From positions 62,001 to 126,000 of the forward strand of contig CBFDCR010000003.1 of NCBI GenBank assembly GCA_965603365.1: DNA of 64,000 bases, given 5' to 3'. The notes under the pieces were generated by a model that saw only the letters and a list, made by a program, of their open reading frames with translations, did not search any database and was not told where the DNA came from. Positions 35,769-44,528 of this stretch are shown here, in pieces. Position numbers and translations under genes: made by a program. Each line of letters opens with the position of its first letter. Within the stretch, counting starts at the first letter, position 1. The DNA is from JAHELQ01 sp965603365. GTDB lineage: Bacteria > Acidobacteriota > Aminicenantia > UBA2199.

Positions 35769-35930
35769 GGGGACGGATCTTGTAAAGCGTCCCCTACTTA
35801 CCAGGGTTGGGGTTTGCCGTTATGCGGTGTTGTTTTTCCTGAATACGGTTTGGGATTTTACATATACGGTTGTATTATTTCTAAATACAACTTTTTTATT
35901 CCTATATACGACTTTATTTAGCCTATATCC
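35769..35930. repeat. Palindrome and a second 21-bp tandem array (5 units)
   Basis: GGGGACG (35769-35775) / CGTCCCC (35788-35794) forms a 7-bp stem related to the 6349-6376 palindrome. From 35826 five units of exactly 21 bases follow (35826, 35847, 35868, 35889, 35910), AT-rich, each ending in a form of CCTATATAC. The order palindrome then 21-bp array is the same as at 6349-6776. From 35931 to the promoter at 36022 nothing else is seen. Confidence 0.75.
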
Positions 35931-36021
35931 GGCTGCCGGGCCTTTCGGATGGGAAAATTTGGGGGATAGGGGAGAATCAAAACGGGTAAGGGCGGAGGCG
36001 TTGTTCGGGAAGGGATGGGGG

Positions 36022-36049
36022 TTGAATATGGGGGGTCTTGTGGTACAAT
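36022..36049 (+). promoter_or_regulatory. Promoter of the metallopeptidase-like lipoprotein
   Basis: TTGAAT (36022-36027), 16 bp, TACAAT (36044-36049), then AGGAGG (36055-36060) 5 bases before ATG 36066. Confidence 0.65.
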
Positions 36050-36065
36050 CATTCAGGAGGTCAAA

Positions 36066-38093
36066 ATGGTACAGATACAAGAAGAGAAGGGGATGCTTGT
36101 GAGAAGAGTTTTTTTTATGCTTTGTTCTTTGCTGCTGATTCTTCTGGGCAGTGGTTGTCCGCCGGGACCGGACGATCTGGATGTGGTTTATTACCGTTTT
36201 ACCCCAATGGTGGCGGCGGAAGATATGGAGACCGATGTGGTGCTGGAGGCAAGGGTTGAGGGCTCGCCTTCCGCGGTGAGATTGAGCCTGCAAAGCGGCA
36301 GCGATGTGGATTTGCGGGACGATGGTTCAGGCGGCGATGCGGCGCCGGCTGACGAGATCTATACCGTTACTCTAAGTGCGGCCCAGGTTCTTCACGACTT
36401 CACCGCCGATGACGTGAACCGCAATTTTATCGGTTACCTGCGCCTGTACAGCGGCGAAGAATTGGGCACCCAGATCAACATTTTTGCCGATATTATCACC
36501 GAGGCTGTACCGCCGGTGCAGGTGGAGGTACTGACGCCCAATGTTCAATACAGCGATCACCTGGTCAATATCGTTGCCCCCGGTTTTTTTAGCAGTTTTG
36601 ACAATGCCGACGTGACCGGTACATTCTATACCCACTTTGGCGACAACTTCGACTACATCAACATCATCTATGAAATCCCCCACATCGAAAACCGCCATCA
36701 CGTCACGGTAAAGAACGATGTCCAGGGTATCGGTGTGGGGATACGGGATGACACCACCGACTACGGCAGCAGCGGCCGGTTAATGGGTTACACCGTTTTC
36801 CCGATTCCGACATTTTTTGACGGCGCCTCACCGGACTATCAACACGAATTGGGGCACCAGTGGGTCAATTTCCTCTCCGTGCCCCCCCTTGATGTGGCGG
36901 TTCCCCATTGGCCGCTCTCCGACTTAGCTTCCGGCATCATGGGCTGGGGAAGGGGCCGGAATACCCAGGGCCTTACCTTCAACTTTTACATCGTATACGT
37001 AGGGGGAGGGAACTTCCAACTGGAGGCCGATTACGAACCCAAGGTCTTTACCGATCTCAGCCTCTACTTGATGGGCTTAATTCCCCCGGCTGAAGTGGCC
37101 GGTCACTTTGTCTTCGATAACCAGGACCAGGATCCCATGGCCGGCGGGACCCTTTCAGGGCCGGTGACTTCCTTTGTTGTCGGTGACATTATCGCCAGCC
37201 TCGGGCCCCGGCTGCCGGCCAGCCACGATGCGGCCAAAAAATTTCGGGTGGCCACGGTCATTGTATCTAAGGACGGCCTTTTGTCGGAACGGGCTATGCG
37301 CCTCTATGACTATTTCTCTGTCCGGGCAGAGGAGACCGAGGTGGTCTCTTATTCCAGCGGCCTCGTAAAGGGCCAGGCCAAACCCTTTTACCTCTCCACC
37401 CGGGAGATCGGCCGCCTGGACACCCGGATTAAATATCGCATCCTCATCGATGCCTCCAGGGACGGCGGCATCTGGTGGTTTCCCCAGGTGGGGGCCTTTG
37501 ATCCGGCTGCCCCTCACCAGGGAAAGGCCCTGGCCGACTTCTTACGTTCCGAAGACTATAAAGTGGAGGAGCTGCCCCGGCCCTATACCATCTCGCCGGA
37601 CCTGTTGGCCGGTTGGGATCTGGTGGTCCGGGTGGTGGGTCTGGGGAGTTATGCCCCTGACGAGATCGGGGCCTATCAAGACTATGTCTGGGAGGGCGGC
37701 AATCTTCTACTCCTGGCCGATCACGGTCGGCCCGATGCGTTGGCCTTGAGTTTCGGGATCAGGTTTGAAGGGGCCAGCCGCGGTGAGAATGTCCTCTCCG
37801 ACTACCATCCCCATCCCCTGACTCAAGAGCTGGAAGATGTATTCTATAACTGCGGCGGTGGTCTGACCCTCTATCCGGAGACAGCCCAGGTCATCGGTTC
37901 CCTGTCTGCCGGCAGCTATATCGACACCAACAATAACGGCAGCCGGGATGCCGGTGAGCCGTCGGCACCGCCTGTGCTGGGGGTCATGCCTTATGGAGAG
38001 GGCACCGTTGTCTTTTGCGGCGATGCCAACCTGTGGGAAACGGTTCCCCAGCCCCTGGTCAACAACCTGCTCCAATGGCTGATCCTCCAGTAA
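36066..38093 (+). CDS. Lipoprotein with HExxH metallopeptidase-like motif and GATase-like C-terminus
   Basis: 675 aa from ATG 36066. Hydrophobic signal with lipobox LLGSGC (Cys31), so anchored to a membrane. Domain 1 (about 40-165) is Ig-like, with the GDAAPADEIYTVTL pattern of choice-of-anchor proteins. The middle has YQHELGHQWVNF (His260, Glu261, His264), the Zn motif of gluzincins, then ASGIMGWG, which might hold a further ligand. The last 200 residues resemble a type 1 glutamine-amidotransferase-like fold (LRSEDYKVEELPR, GGNLLLLADHGRPDALA, GEGTVVFCGDANLW) as in DUF4350/ThuA-type proteins. No catalytic Cys is seen, so binding is more likely than catalysis there. Confidence 0.75.
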   Translation: MVQIQEEKGMLVRRVFFMLCSLLLILLGSGCPPGPDDLDVVYYRFTPMVAAEDMETDVVLEARVEGSPSAVRLSLQSGSDVDLRDDGSGGDAAPADEIYTVTLSAAQVLHDFTADDVNRNFIGYLRLYSGEELGTQINIFADIITEAVPPVQVEVLTPNVQYSDHLVNIVAPGFFSSFDNADVTGTFYTHFGDNFDYINIIYEIPHIENRHHVTVKNDVQGIGVGIRDDTTDYGSSGRLMGYTVFPIPTFFDGASPDYQHELGHQWVNFLSVPPLDVAVPHWPLSDLASGIMGWGRGRNTQGLTFNFYIVYVGGGNFQLEADYEPKVFTDLSLYLMGLIPPAEVAGHFVFDNQDQDPMAGGTLSGPVTSFVVGDIIASLGPRLPASHDAAKKFRVATVIVSKDGLLSERAMRLYDYFSVRAEETEVVSYSSGLVKGQAKPFYLSTREIGRLDTRIKYRILIDASRDGGIWWFPQVGAFDPAAPHQGKALADFLRSEDYKVEELPRPYTISPDLLAGWDLVVRVVGLGSYAPDEIGAYQDYVWEGGNLLLLADHGRPDALALSFGIRFEGASRGENVLSDYHPHPLTQELEDVFYNCGGGLTLYPETAQVIGSLSAGSYIDTNNNGSRDAGEPSAPPVLGVMPYGEGTVVFCGDANLWETVPQPLVNNLLQWLILQ

Positions 38094-38113
38094 AGCCTTT
38101 AGTGGATCAACCT

Positions 38114-38671
38114 TTATTTTCGGAAGAGGGTGGTGAAATCGAAGGCGATCCGGCAGGGACCGAGGTGAAAGAGGATTTTGCCGTCGGGGAAATCGTCCCC
38201 TTCCATCTTTCGGTAATGCCGCTTGTTTAAGGTAAACACCTCGGCCGCGGCAGTGCCGGGATCTACGAGGCAGTAGTATATGACCCCGGCCTCCTCGTAG
38301 AGGCGGTATTTGAGTATCCGGTCTTTGCGGGCCGTGGAGGGGGAGGTAATTTCAAATACCAGCACCGGTGGGATCAGCAGTCGGTCTTGCTCCGGATCGT
38401 CGTCGCACACCACCAGCACATCCGGCTGCACCACCGTATCTTCGGTGATCTGCCAATCGATGGGCATATAGGTCTGGCAGCGGGGGCACTCTTGCAGGAG
38501 TGTCTCCAGTTGGGCGGCGATTTTTACCGCCAGTCGCTGGTGTTTCTTGGCCGGGGCTGGCACCATGGCATAGGCAATGCCGTGGATCAATTCCCAGTTG
38601 CCCTCCCATTGGACGTAATCGTCGTAGGTATAATGGGGCAAATCTTCTATTTTTAAGGCCGCTAAACCCAT
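38114..38671 (-). CDS. Uma2-family (DUF820) protein
   Basis: 185 aa from ATG 38671 (AAGGAG 7 bases upstream); the frame runs on 18 codons further. YTYDDYVQWEGNWELIHGIAYAM, then VVQPDVLVVCDDDPEQ, PVLVFEITSPSTARKDRILKYRLYEEAGVIYYCLVDP, the PD-(D/E)xK-like core (Asp, Glu, Lys) of the Uma2 family. Very common as stand-alone copies in cyanobacteria and other large genomes; biological role unsettled. Convergent with the lipoprotein gene, 20 bases apart. Confidence 0.9.
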   Translation of the reverse strand: MGLAALKIEDLPHYTYDDYVQWEGNWELIHGIAYAMVPAPAKKHQRLAVKIAAQLETLLQECPRCQTYMPIDWQITEDTVVQPDVLVVCDDDPEQDRLLIPPVLVFEITSPSTARKDRILKYRLYEEAGVIYYCLVDPGTAAAEVFTLNKRHYRKMEGDDFPDGKILFHLGPCRIAFDFTTLFRK

Positions 38672-38801
38672 GTGGTGACTCCTTGTTTCATTAATATGCC
38701 CCAAATTTCCCCTTTTGTCAAGCAAAGGTCTTAAACGGCAGAGCAGAAAATAGCTCGTTAGCCCTTAAAATAGTAAGAGAAATTTGCTAAAATGGATTTA
38801 G

Positions 38802-39683
38802 ATGAATGAGGTAGTGAATGTGCCGTTGATATATGTGCTGCTGGTGATGTCGGCAGCCTTGATGTTGCTTTTGGCCATCATGGCCGGGATCTTTTTTATG
38901 AGGATGTTTTTAATTTTCAAAGTGCAGGCCCGCCTGGTTTATAATCCCACCAGGATAGTGTCGACTAATCCCGGCCAATACGGGCTGGATTTCCAGGATA
39001 TCACCTATAGGGCCCGGGATGGCACCGCTATCTCCGCCTGGTTTATCCCGGCCAAAAATTCACGGAAATATATCCTGTTCTGTCACGGTAACTACGGCAA
39101 TATTTCCGGCCGTAAAGATTTTTTTAAACTGTTTCATCGACTGGGATTGAATGTCTTCATATTCGATTACCGGGGGTATGGCAATAGTCAGGGAAGACCG
39201 TCAGAGGAGGGCACTTACATGGATGCCGAAGGGGCCTGGAACTACCTGGTCGAAAAGATCGGTGCCCAACCCGCGGAGATCGTCATTTTTGGGCGATCCC
39301 TGGGCGGGGCAGTGGCCACCTGGCTGGCCGGGATTCATCCCCCCAGGGCCTTGATCCTGGAGTGCGCGTTCACCTCGATACCGGATATGGCCGCAGATAT
39401 GTTCCGCTTTTTCCCGGCAAAGTATCTCACCCGTTATCGATACCCCACCCAGAAGTATATCCAAAAAACACAATGCCCGGTGCTGATTATTCACAGCCCG
39501 GATGATAAACTGGTGCCCTTCTCACACGGGAAAAGATTGTTTGAACTGGCCGGGGAACCGAAGCGCTTCCTGTCGCTGCGGGGCGGGCACAACGAGGCGG
39601 TCAATGTGTCCCGGAGTGCCTACCACCGCAGCGTCAAAGAATTTATGGCGGATGTTTTCGGTGACTTTGAACAAAAGGGATAA
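38802..39683 (+). CDS. Membrane-anchored alpha/beta hydrolase (BEM46/ABHD13-like)
   Basis: 293 aa. N-terminal membrane helix (LLVMSAALMLLLAIMAGIFF). Oxyanion region FCHGNYGN, nucleophile elbow GRSLGGA (Ser), Asp in HSPDDKLVP and His in RGGHNEAVN make a full triad. Starts at ATG 38802, only 8 bases after a TAAAAT box, or at GTG 38820 with GAGG upstream. Family members are esterase/thioesterase-like with mostly unknown substrates. The creBC promoter lies in its 3' end. Confidence 0.85.
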   Translation: MNEVVNVPLIYVLLVMSAALMLLLAIMAGIFFMRMFLIFKVQARLVYNPTRIVSTNPGQYGLDFQDITYRARDGTAISAWFIPAKNSRKYILFCHGNYGNISGRKDFFKLFHRLGLNVFIFDYRGYGNSQGRPSEEGTYMDAEGAWNYLVEKIGAQPAEIVIFGRSLGGAVATWLAGIHPPRALILECAFTSIPDMAADMFRFFPAKYLTRYRYPTQKYIQKTQCPVLIIHSPDDKLVPFSHGKRLFELAGEPKRFLSLRGGHNEAVNVSRSAYHRSVKEFMADVFGDFEQKG

Positions 39684-39695
39684 TTGGTCTATAAT
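39667..39695 (+). promoter_or_regulatory. Promoter of creBC
   Basis: TTGAAC (39667-39672), 17 bp, TATAAT (39690-39695), overlapping the end of the hydrolase gene. Confidence 0.75.
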
Positions 39696-39731
39696 AATAC
39701 TTTCTATAGGTTAGCTGGTTAAAGAGGATAA

Positions 39732-40427
39732 ATGAAGGCAAAAATTTTAATTATCGAAGACGAAGGGGGCATCGTAGATAACATCGCCTATGCGTTGAAG
39801 ACCGAAGGGTTTGAAACCATCCGGTGCTCCACCGGTGCCGAGGCCATGGTTGAGGTTCAAGCCCGCCAGATCGACCTCATCATCCTGGATGTGGGCCTGC
39901 CGGATGTCAACGGCTTTGAACTGTTTAAACAGATCAAGAAACAGAGAAGTGTCCCGGTCATTTTCCTGACCGCCCGTTCCGATGAGATCGACCGGGTATT
40001 GGGACTCGAGCTGGGGGCCGACGACTATGTGACCAAACCCTTCAGCCCCAGGGAATTGGCGGCCCGGGTCAAGGCGGTGCTGAGACGGGCCGGTCAGGCG
40101 GCAGGGCCGTCCGAAGATCGGATAACGGATGAGCGGTTCCCCTTTGGCCATGACGGGCACAAAAATTTGATCACCTATTTCGGCACCCCCCTGAAGCTCT
40201 CCAGGTATGAATACCGGATTTTGAAAATCTTCATCCAGCACCCCGGCTGGGTGTACTCCAGGGAGCAGTTGATGGAACTGGCCTGGGAGGAGCCGGACGT
40301 GAGTCTGCTTCGCACCGTGGATGCCCATATCAAGAATATTCGCCAGAAGTTAAAGGGCATCCGGCCCGACTGCGACCCCATATTGACCCACCACGGCAGC
40401 GGTTATGCCCTGGCCGATAACTGGTGA
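39732..40427 (+). CDS. creB: CreB-like OmpR-family response regulator
   Basis: 231 aa; AAGAGGAT before the ATG. Receiver with acidic pocket IIEDEGG, phospho-Asp in LIILDVGLPDVNG (about Asp54), Thr in FLTARSDEIDR and Lys in YVTKPFSPRE. Winged helix at the C-terminus: LKLSRYEYRILKIFIQHPGWVYSREQLM and LLRTVDAHIKNIRQKL. Close to CreB, which with CreC responds to carbon source in enterobacteria and controls AmpC in Aeromonas. The kinase follows 12 bases later. Confidence 0.88.
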   Translation: MKAKILIIEDEGGIVDNIAYALKTEGFETIRCSTGAEAMVEVQARQIDLIILDVGLPDVNGFELFKQIKKQRSVPVIFLTARSDEIDRVLGLELGADDYVTKPFSPRELAARVKAVLRRAGQAAGPSEDRITDERFPFGHDGHKNLITYFGTPLKLSRYEYRILKIFIQHPGWVYSREQLMELAWEEPDVSLLRTVDAHIKNIRQKLKGIRPDCDPILTHHGSGYALADNW

Positions 40428-40439
40428 CGGGGTGACGCA

Positions 40440-41870
40440 GTGAAAATACGGTACCGGATCTTCCTGGGATTTACCCTCATCCTCTCCCTGGGCTTCGGTT
40501 TTCTCATCTGGTGGATCCTGGATGATGTCAATGCTCAGCCCAAGAAATCCATGGAAGAGGCCCTGGTGGACACGGCCCATATCCTGGCCGCCCACCTGGA
40601 GCAGGAGATCGACGGCAGCGGTATATCCACCGCGGCATTGGCGAGGATTTTCCATAATGTAGGGAGGCGGAGATTCCTGGCCCCCATCTATGAACTGGTG
40701 AAAGACCGGGTCACCCTCCAGGTCTACGTGACCGACAGGCGGGGCATGGTAATTTTTGATTCCGATGGCGGCAAGGCGCTGGGAGAGAATTTTTCCCGTT
40801 GGTTTGATGTTAAACGCACCTTGACGGGCCGCTATGGGGCCCGCACCACCCGTCTGGACCCCGCTGATCCGGCCTCCAGCGTGGCCTATGTGGCCGCACC
40901 CATCTATCACCGGGGGGAGATCGTGGGCGCCTGTACCGTGGCCAAGTCCTGGAAGAGTATCCACTCCTTTGTCCGGAGTTCCCGGGATAAGATCATTATC
41001 GGCGCCGTGGTGGGTTTTGCCGTTGTGCTGATGCTGAGTTATTTGATCTCCCTGTGGATCACCCGGCCCATCCTGCGGCTCACCGATTATGCCTACTCTA
41101 TTAAATACGGGGTGCGGGCACCTCTGCCTTCATTGGGCAGGGGGGAGATCGGGGAACTGGGGGAGGCCTTTGAGCAGATGCGGGAGACACTGGCGGGGGA
41201 AAAGTATATTGAGAACTATGTCCAGGCCCTGACCCACCAGTTAAAAGGCCCCTTATCGTCGATCCGCGGCGCCGCCGAGCTGCTCCAGGAGGAGCTGCCC
41301 ACTGAAGACCGGGCCAGGTTTATTCAAAATATCGAGACCGAGAGTGCCCGCATCCAGCGCATCGTGGACCGTCTCCTGGAACTGTCGGCCATCGAGAGCC
41401 GGCGGCAGCTCTACAATGTGGAACGGATCGATGCCAAAGAGATCATGGCCGAGCTCATCGACGACATGTCCGCCATTTTTGTTAAGGAGCAGATCATCTG
41501 TGTCAACAATAGCCGGGATTCCCTCTATTTCCGGGGAGAGCGGTTCCTGATCCGCCAGGCGCTGCGCAACCTGCTGCAAAATGCCGTAGAATTCACGCCG
41601 GCCCAGGGGGCCATCCGGGTGGAGGCGGAAAAAGAGGGCAACAACATCTATCTGCGCATCCGGGATACCGGTACCGGCATCCCCGACTATGCCCTGTCCC
41701 GGATCTTCGCTAAATTCTACTCCCTGCCCCGGCCCGGCAGCACTCAGAAGAGTTCCGGCCTGGGGCTCTCCCTGGTCAAGGAGGTGGCCCACCTTCACCA
41801 CGGCGACATTTCGTTGGCCAATGCCCCCGACGGCGGCACCATCGCCACCCTCCGCCTCCCCGCCGCCTGA
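40440..41870 (+). CDS. creC: CreC-like sensor histidine kinase
   Basis: 476 aa from GTG 40440. Membrane helix at 8-28, periplasmic sensor with the CreC pattern KSMEEALVDTAHILAA and VYVTDRRGMVIFDS, second helix (about 182-202), HAMP, HisKA with His in QALTHQLKGPLSSIRGAAELL, N-box LRNLLQNAVEFTP, G1 DTGTGIPDYALSRIFAKFYSL and G2 KSSGLGLSLV. Partner of CreB. Ends 9 bases from the convergent molybdenum enzyme gene. Confidence 0.88.
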   Translation: MKIRYRIFLGFTLILSLGFGFLIWWILDDVNAQPKKSMEEALVDTAHILAAHLEQEIDGSGISTAALARIFHNVGRRRFLAPIYELVKDRVTLQVYVTDRRGMVIFDSDGGKALGENFSRWFDVKRTLTGRYGARTTRLDPADPASSVAYVAAPIYHRGEIVGACTVAKSWKSIHSFVRSSRDKIIIGAVVGFAVVLMLSYLISLWITRPILRLTDYAYSIKYGVRAPLPSLGRGEIGELGEAFEQMRETLAGEKYIENYVQALTHQLKGPLSSIRGAAELLQEELPTEDRARFIQNIETESARIQRIVDRLLELSAIESRRQLYNVERIDAKEIMAELIDDMSAIFVKEQIICVNNSRDSLYFRGERFLIRQALRNLLQNAVEFTPAQGAIRVEAEKEGNNIYLRIRDTGTGIPDYALSRIFAKFYSLPRPGSTQKSSGLGLSLVKEVAHLHHGDISLANAPDGGTIATLRLPAA

Positions 41871-41878
41871 ATATCTCT

Positions 41879-44005
41879 TTATTGACTGCTCAGGGCTTGT
41901 TGGATTCGTTGGGGGGTCATGGGCAGTTGGAGCAGGCGGGCGCCGCAGGCATCGAAGATGGCATTGCCGATGACCCCGCCCATACAGATGATGGCCGGTT
42001 CCCCGCCCCCCTGGGGAGGAGATTCCCGGTCGTCTATTATGACAGTCTCGATCTCCGGCAGCCAGGAAAACCTGGGGATCTCATAGGTATCGAAGTTCCG
42101 CTCAAATATTTCGCCGCCCTTGAAGTGGATATCCTCTGTCAGGGCATAGCCCAGACCCATGGTGATGCACCCCTCCATTTGAATCCTGGCCCCCGCGGGG
42201 TTGATGGATAGTCCCATATCCTGGGCACAAACCACCCGCTTCACCCGGACAGCGCCGGTTTGCCGGTTCACCGCCACTTCGGCCATGTGGGCCACATAAG
42301 TGCCGGCGTCGATACCGGTGGCAATGCCGAAGCCGCGGCCGCTGGGAGCCGGGGCCGGTCTCCAGCCGAATTTTTCGGCAGCCGCGTTCAAGACCCGGAT
42401 CATCCTCTTATCTTTCAGGTTTTTCAGGCGAAAGGCCAGGGGGTCCAGGCCGGCTTTGGCCGCCAGGATGTCGATATGGGATTCCCGGGCAAAGGTGTTG
42501 GTGTTGTTGGCCGGGGCGCGCCAGGCACCGGTGGAGAAGGGGTGAGAACCGGGGGTGCCCCGCCAACTGCTGCCGAAACTCCTGGTGCGGTGGTGGGGAA
42601 TGTCGTAAAAGTGTTGGGAACCCCTCTCCCCGGCAAAGTAGACGCCGTAATCCCACAGCGATATGCGGCCGGAATCGTCGATCCCGCCCTTTATTTTCAC
42701 CACTGCGGCCGGCCGGAAGGTGTCGTAGAAAAATTCCTCGGCCCGGGTCCAGGCCACCTGGACCGGCCTGCCGCTCAATTTCGCCAGCCTCACCGCCTCT
42801 ATGGCCTGGCGGTTACTGGTTTTGCCGCCGAAGCCGCCGCCCACAAAGGGGGGGATGACCCGGACATTTTTGTAAGGGATACCCAGAACCGAGGCCGCCT
42901 CTTCCTGGAGGCGGAAGGGAGTCTGGGTGGAGGCCCAAATGGTGGCCCGGCTGCCTTCGACCCTGGCCAGGGCCGTGTGAGGCTCGATGGGGGCGTGGGC
43001 CACGTAACCGTCCAGGTAAGTCCGCTCCTCTACGGCCTTCGACATCTTTTCTCCCCGGGCCAGATCGCCTTCCTGGGATACCGTTTCCCCTTCCGGCGCC
43101 ACTTTGAGAAGGTGATCGAAGATACTCCGATCATCCACCTGGCTGTCCGGCTTTTCAAATCCGGCCTTTATCTGTTTTAACGCCCTGTCTGCCAGTTCCG
43201 GGTCTTCATGCAGCACGGCAATGAGATCTTTGTCCCGGATGACCTGAGCGCCTTTGACCTTTTTGGCTCCCGAGGTATCCAGGCTGACCAGCCTGGCGCC
43301 GTGGGCCGGCGGCCTCAACAGCCGGGCATAGAGCATGCCCGGCTGCCGGATATCTCCGGCAAATTGGGCCTGGCCCGTGACCTTTTCCGCCGCATCCCGG
43401 CGCAGCACCGGTTGGCCCACAATGGTAAAATCGGCCGGCTTTTCCGGAACCGCTTCCCTCTGTAACTTCCTGGCGATTTTCTTGCCTTTGGCCAGTTGGG
43501 CATAAGAGACTTTTTTCTCTCGGTGAGATTTATCGTAGATGACACCGGCCTTGACCTCAAGCCGGGATGTCGGGGTTTGCAGGTACTCGGCTGCCAATTC
43601 GATCAGCACTGCCCGGGCTTCGGCTGCGGCTGCCCGCAGCGGCGGGCCGAAAAACCGAGTGGTCATCGAGCCGAAGGTTCCCATATCCCAGGGACACAGG
43701 TCGGTATCGCCCATCACCATGTCCACGGCCTCCAGGGGGACCTCCAATTCATCCGCCAGCATCATGGCCAGCGAGGTCACCACTCCCTGGCCCATCTCGA
43801 TCTTCCCGGTCAAACAACTGACCCGTCCGTCTGCGCCGATGCGGAGAAAGGCATTAAAATCGTCGGGCAGACCCCGGCCCGATCTTCGTCTCTGGGCCAG
43901 GATGGCTGTGGGATCTCCCACGGTGAAGAGGATGGTGATGCCGCCGCCCAAAAGCTTCAGGAACTTTCGCCGGCTGGGGGAGTAGATAAAATCCTCTTGT
44001 TTCAT
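41879..44005 (-). CDS. Molybdenum hydroxylase large subunit (IorB/xanthine dehydrogenase family)
   Basis: 708 aa; AGGGAGGG before the ATG. Tat signal SRRKFLKLLGG, so exported folded. Cofactor-binding stretches include IEMGQGVVTSLAMMLADEL, FVGGGFGGKTSNRQAIEA, GAWRAPANNTNTF and, near the C-terminus, GGGEPAI with the likely catalytic Glu, then TPQRIQQAL. With the 2Fe-2S subunit alone and no FAD subunit it matches the isoquinoline 1-oxidoreductase/aldehyde dehydrogenase two-subunit type, passing electrons to a membrane or periplasmic acceptor. Substrate unknown. Confidence 0.9.
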   Translation of the reverse strand: MKQEDFIYSPSRRKFLKLLGGGITILFTVGDPTAILAQRRRSGRGLPDDFNAFLRIGADGRVSCLTGKIEMGQGVVTSLAMMLADELEVPLEAVDMVMGDTDLCPWDMGTFGSMTTRFFGPPLRAAAAEARAVLIELAAEYLQTPTSRLEVKAGVIYDKSHREKKVSYAQLAKGKKIARKLQREAVPEKPADFTIVGQPVLRRDAAEKVTGQAQFAGDIRQPGMLYARLLRPPAHGARLVSLDTSGAKKVKGAQVIRDKDLIAVLHEDPELADRALKQIKAGFEKPDSQVDDRSIFDHLLKVAPEGETVSQEGDLARGEKMSKAVEERTYLDGYVAHAPIEPHTALARVEGSRATIWASTQTPFRLQEEAASVLGIPYKNVRVIPPFVGGGFGGKTSNRQAIEAVRLAKLSGRPVQVAWTRAEEFFYDTFRPAAVVKIKGGIDDSGRISLWDYGVYFAGERGSQHFYDIPHHRTRSFGSSWRGTPGSHPFSTGAWRAPANNTNTFARESHIDILAAKAGLDPLAFRLKNLKDKRMIRVLNAAAEKFGWRPAPAPSGRGFGIATGIDAGTYVAHMAEVAVNRQTGAVRVKRVVCAQDMGLSINPAGARIQMEGCITMGLGYALTEDIHFKGGEIFERNFDTYEIPRFSWLPEIETVIIDDRESPPQGGGEPAIICMGGVIGNAIFDACGARLLQLPMTPQRIQQALSSQ

Positions 44006-44007
44006 CG

Positions 44008-44484
44008 TTAAATCCCTCCCTTCATCTCTCTGGCTGCGGTTTGTATGGCCCGGACAATACGGTTATGGGCACCGCAGCGGCACAGGTTGTCTTCCATGCC
44101 TTCGATGATGTCTTTGCGGGACATCCTGGGATTTTTCAACAGCAGGCCGTAGGCCTGCAGAATCATACCGGGGGTGCAGAACCCGCATTGGAGCGCATCG
44201 TGCTGGATAAAGGCTTGCTGCAGGGGATGGAGTTTGCTATTTTGGGCCAATCCTTCGATGGTGATGACTGCCTTGCCGTCGATATCTTCGACCGGGAACT
44301 GGCAGGAACGCACCGCCTCATTGTTGACCAGCACGGTGCAGGCCCCGCAAAAGCCTTCGCCGCAGCCGTATTTAACACCGGTCAGGCCGAAATCTGTGCG
44401 CAGCACCCACAGCAGGCTGCGCTCACGCACGACCCTCAGACGTTTCGGTTGACCGTTGAGTTTAAAACCGATGATCTTGTCCAT
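44008..44484 (-). CDS. 2Fe-2S subunit of the molybdenum hydroxylase (IorA-like)
   Basis: 158 aa. Plant-type ferredoxin cluster YGCGEGFCGACTVLVNN with a fourth Cys in AVRSC, then the second cluster CGFCTPG and CRCG. Stop lies two bases before the large-subunit ATG, so stoichiometric expression is likely. No signal peptide; it probably rides out on the Tat signal of its partner. Confidence 0.93.
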   Translation of the reverse strand: MDKIIGFKLNGQPKRLRVVRERSLLWVLRTDFGLTGVKYGCGEGFCGACTVLVNNEAVRSCQFPVEDIDGKAVITIEGLAQNSKLHPLQQAFIQHDALQCGFCTPGMILQAYGLLLKNPRMSRKDIIEGMEDNLCRCGAHNRIVRAIQTAAREMKGGI

Positions 44485-44528
44485 TTGCTTCTCCTTCTAA
44501 AGATAAACCAGGAAAAGATATCATGGGG

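Noticed and set aside
35767..36102. Plus-strand 111-aa frame over the second repeat array
   Set aside because: Covers the palindrome, array and promoter; its Phe/Leu/Thr repeats reflect the 21-bp units.
42260..43180. Plus-strand 306-aa frame inside the molybdenum hydroxylase gene
   Set aside because: Antisense shadow of a gene with clear family motifs; composition rich in Gly, Pro and His.
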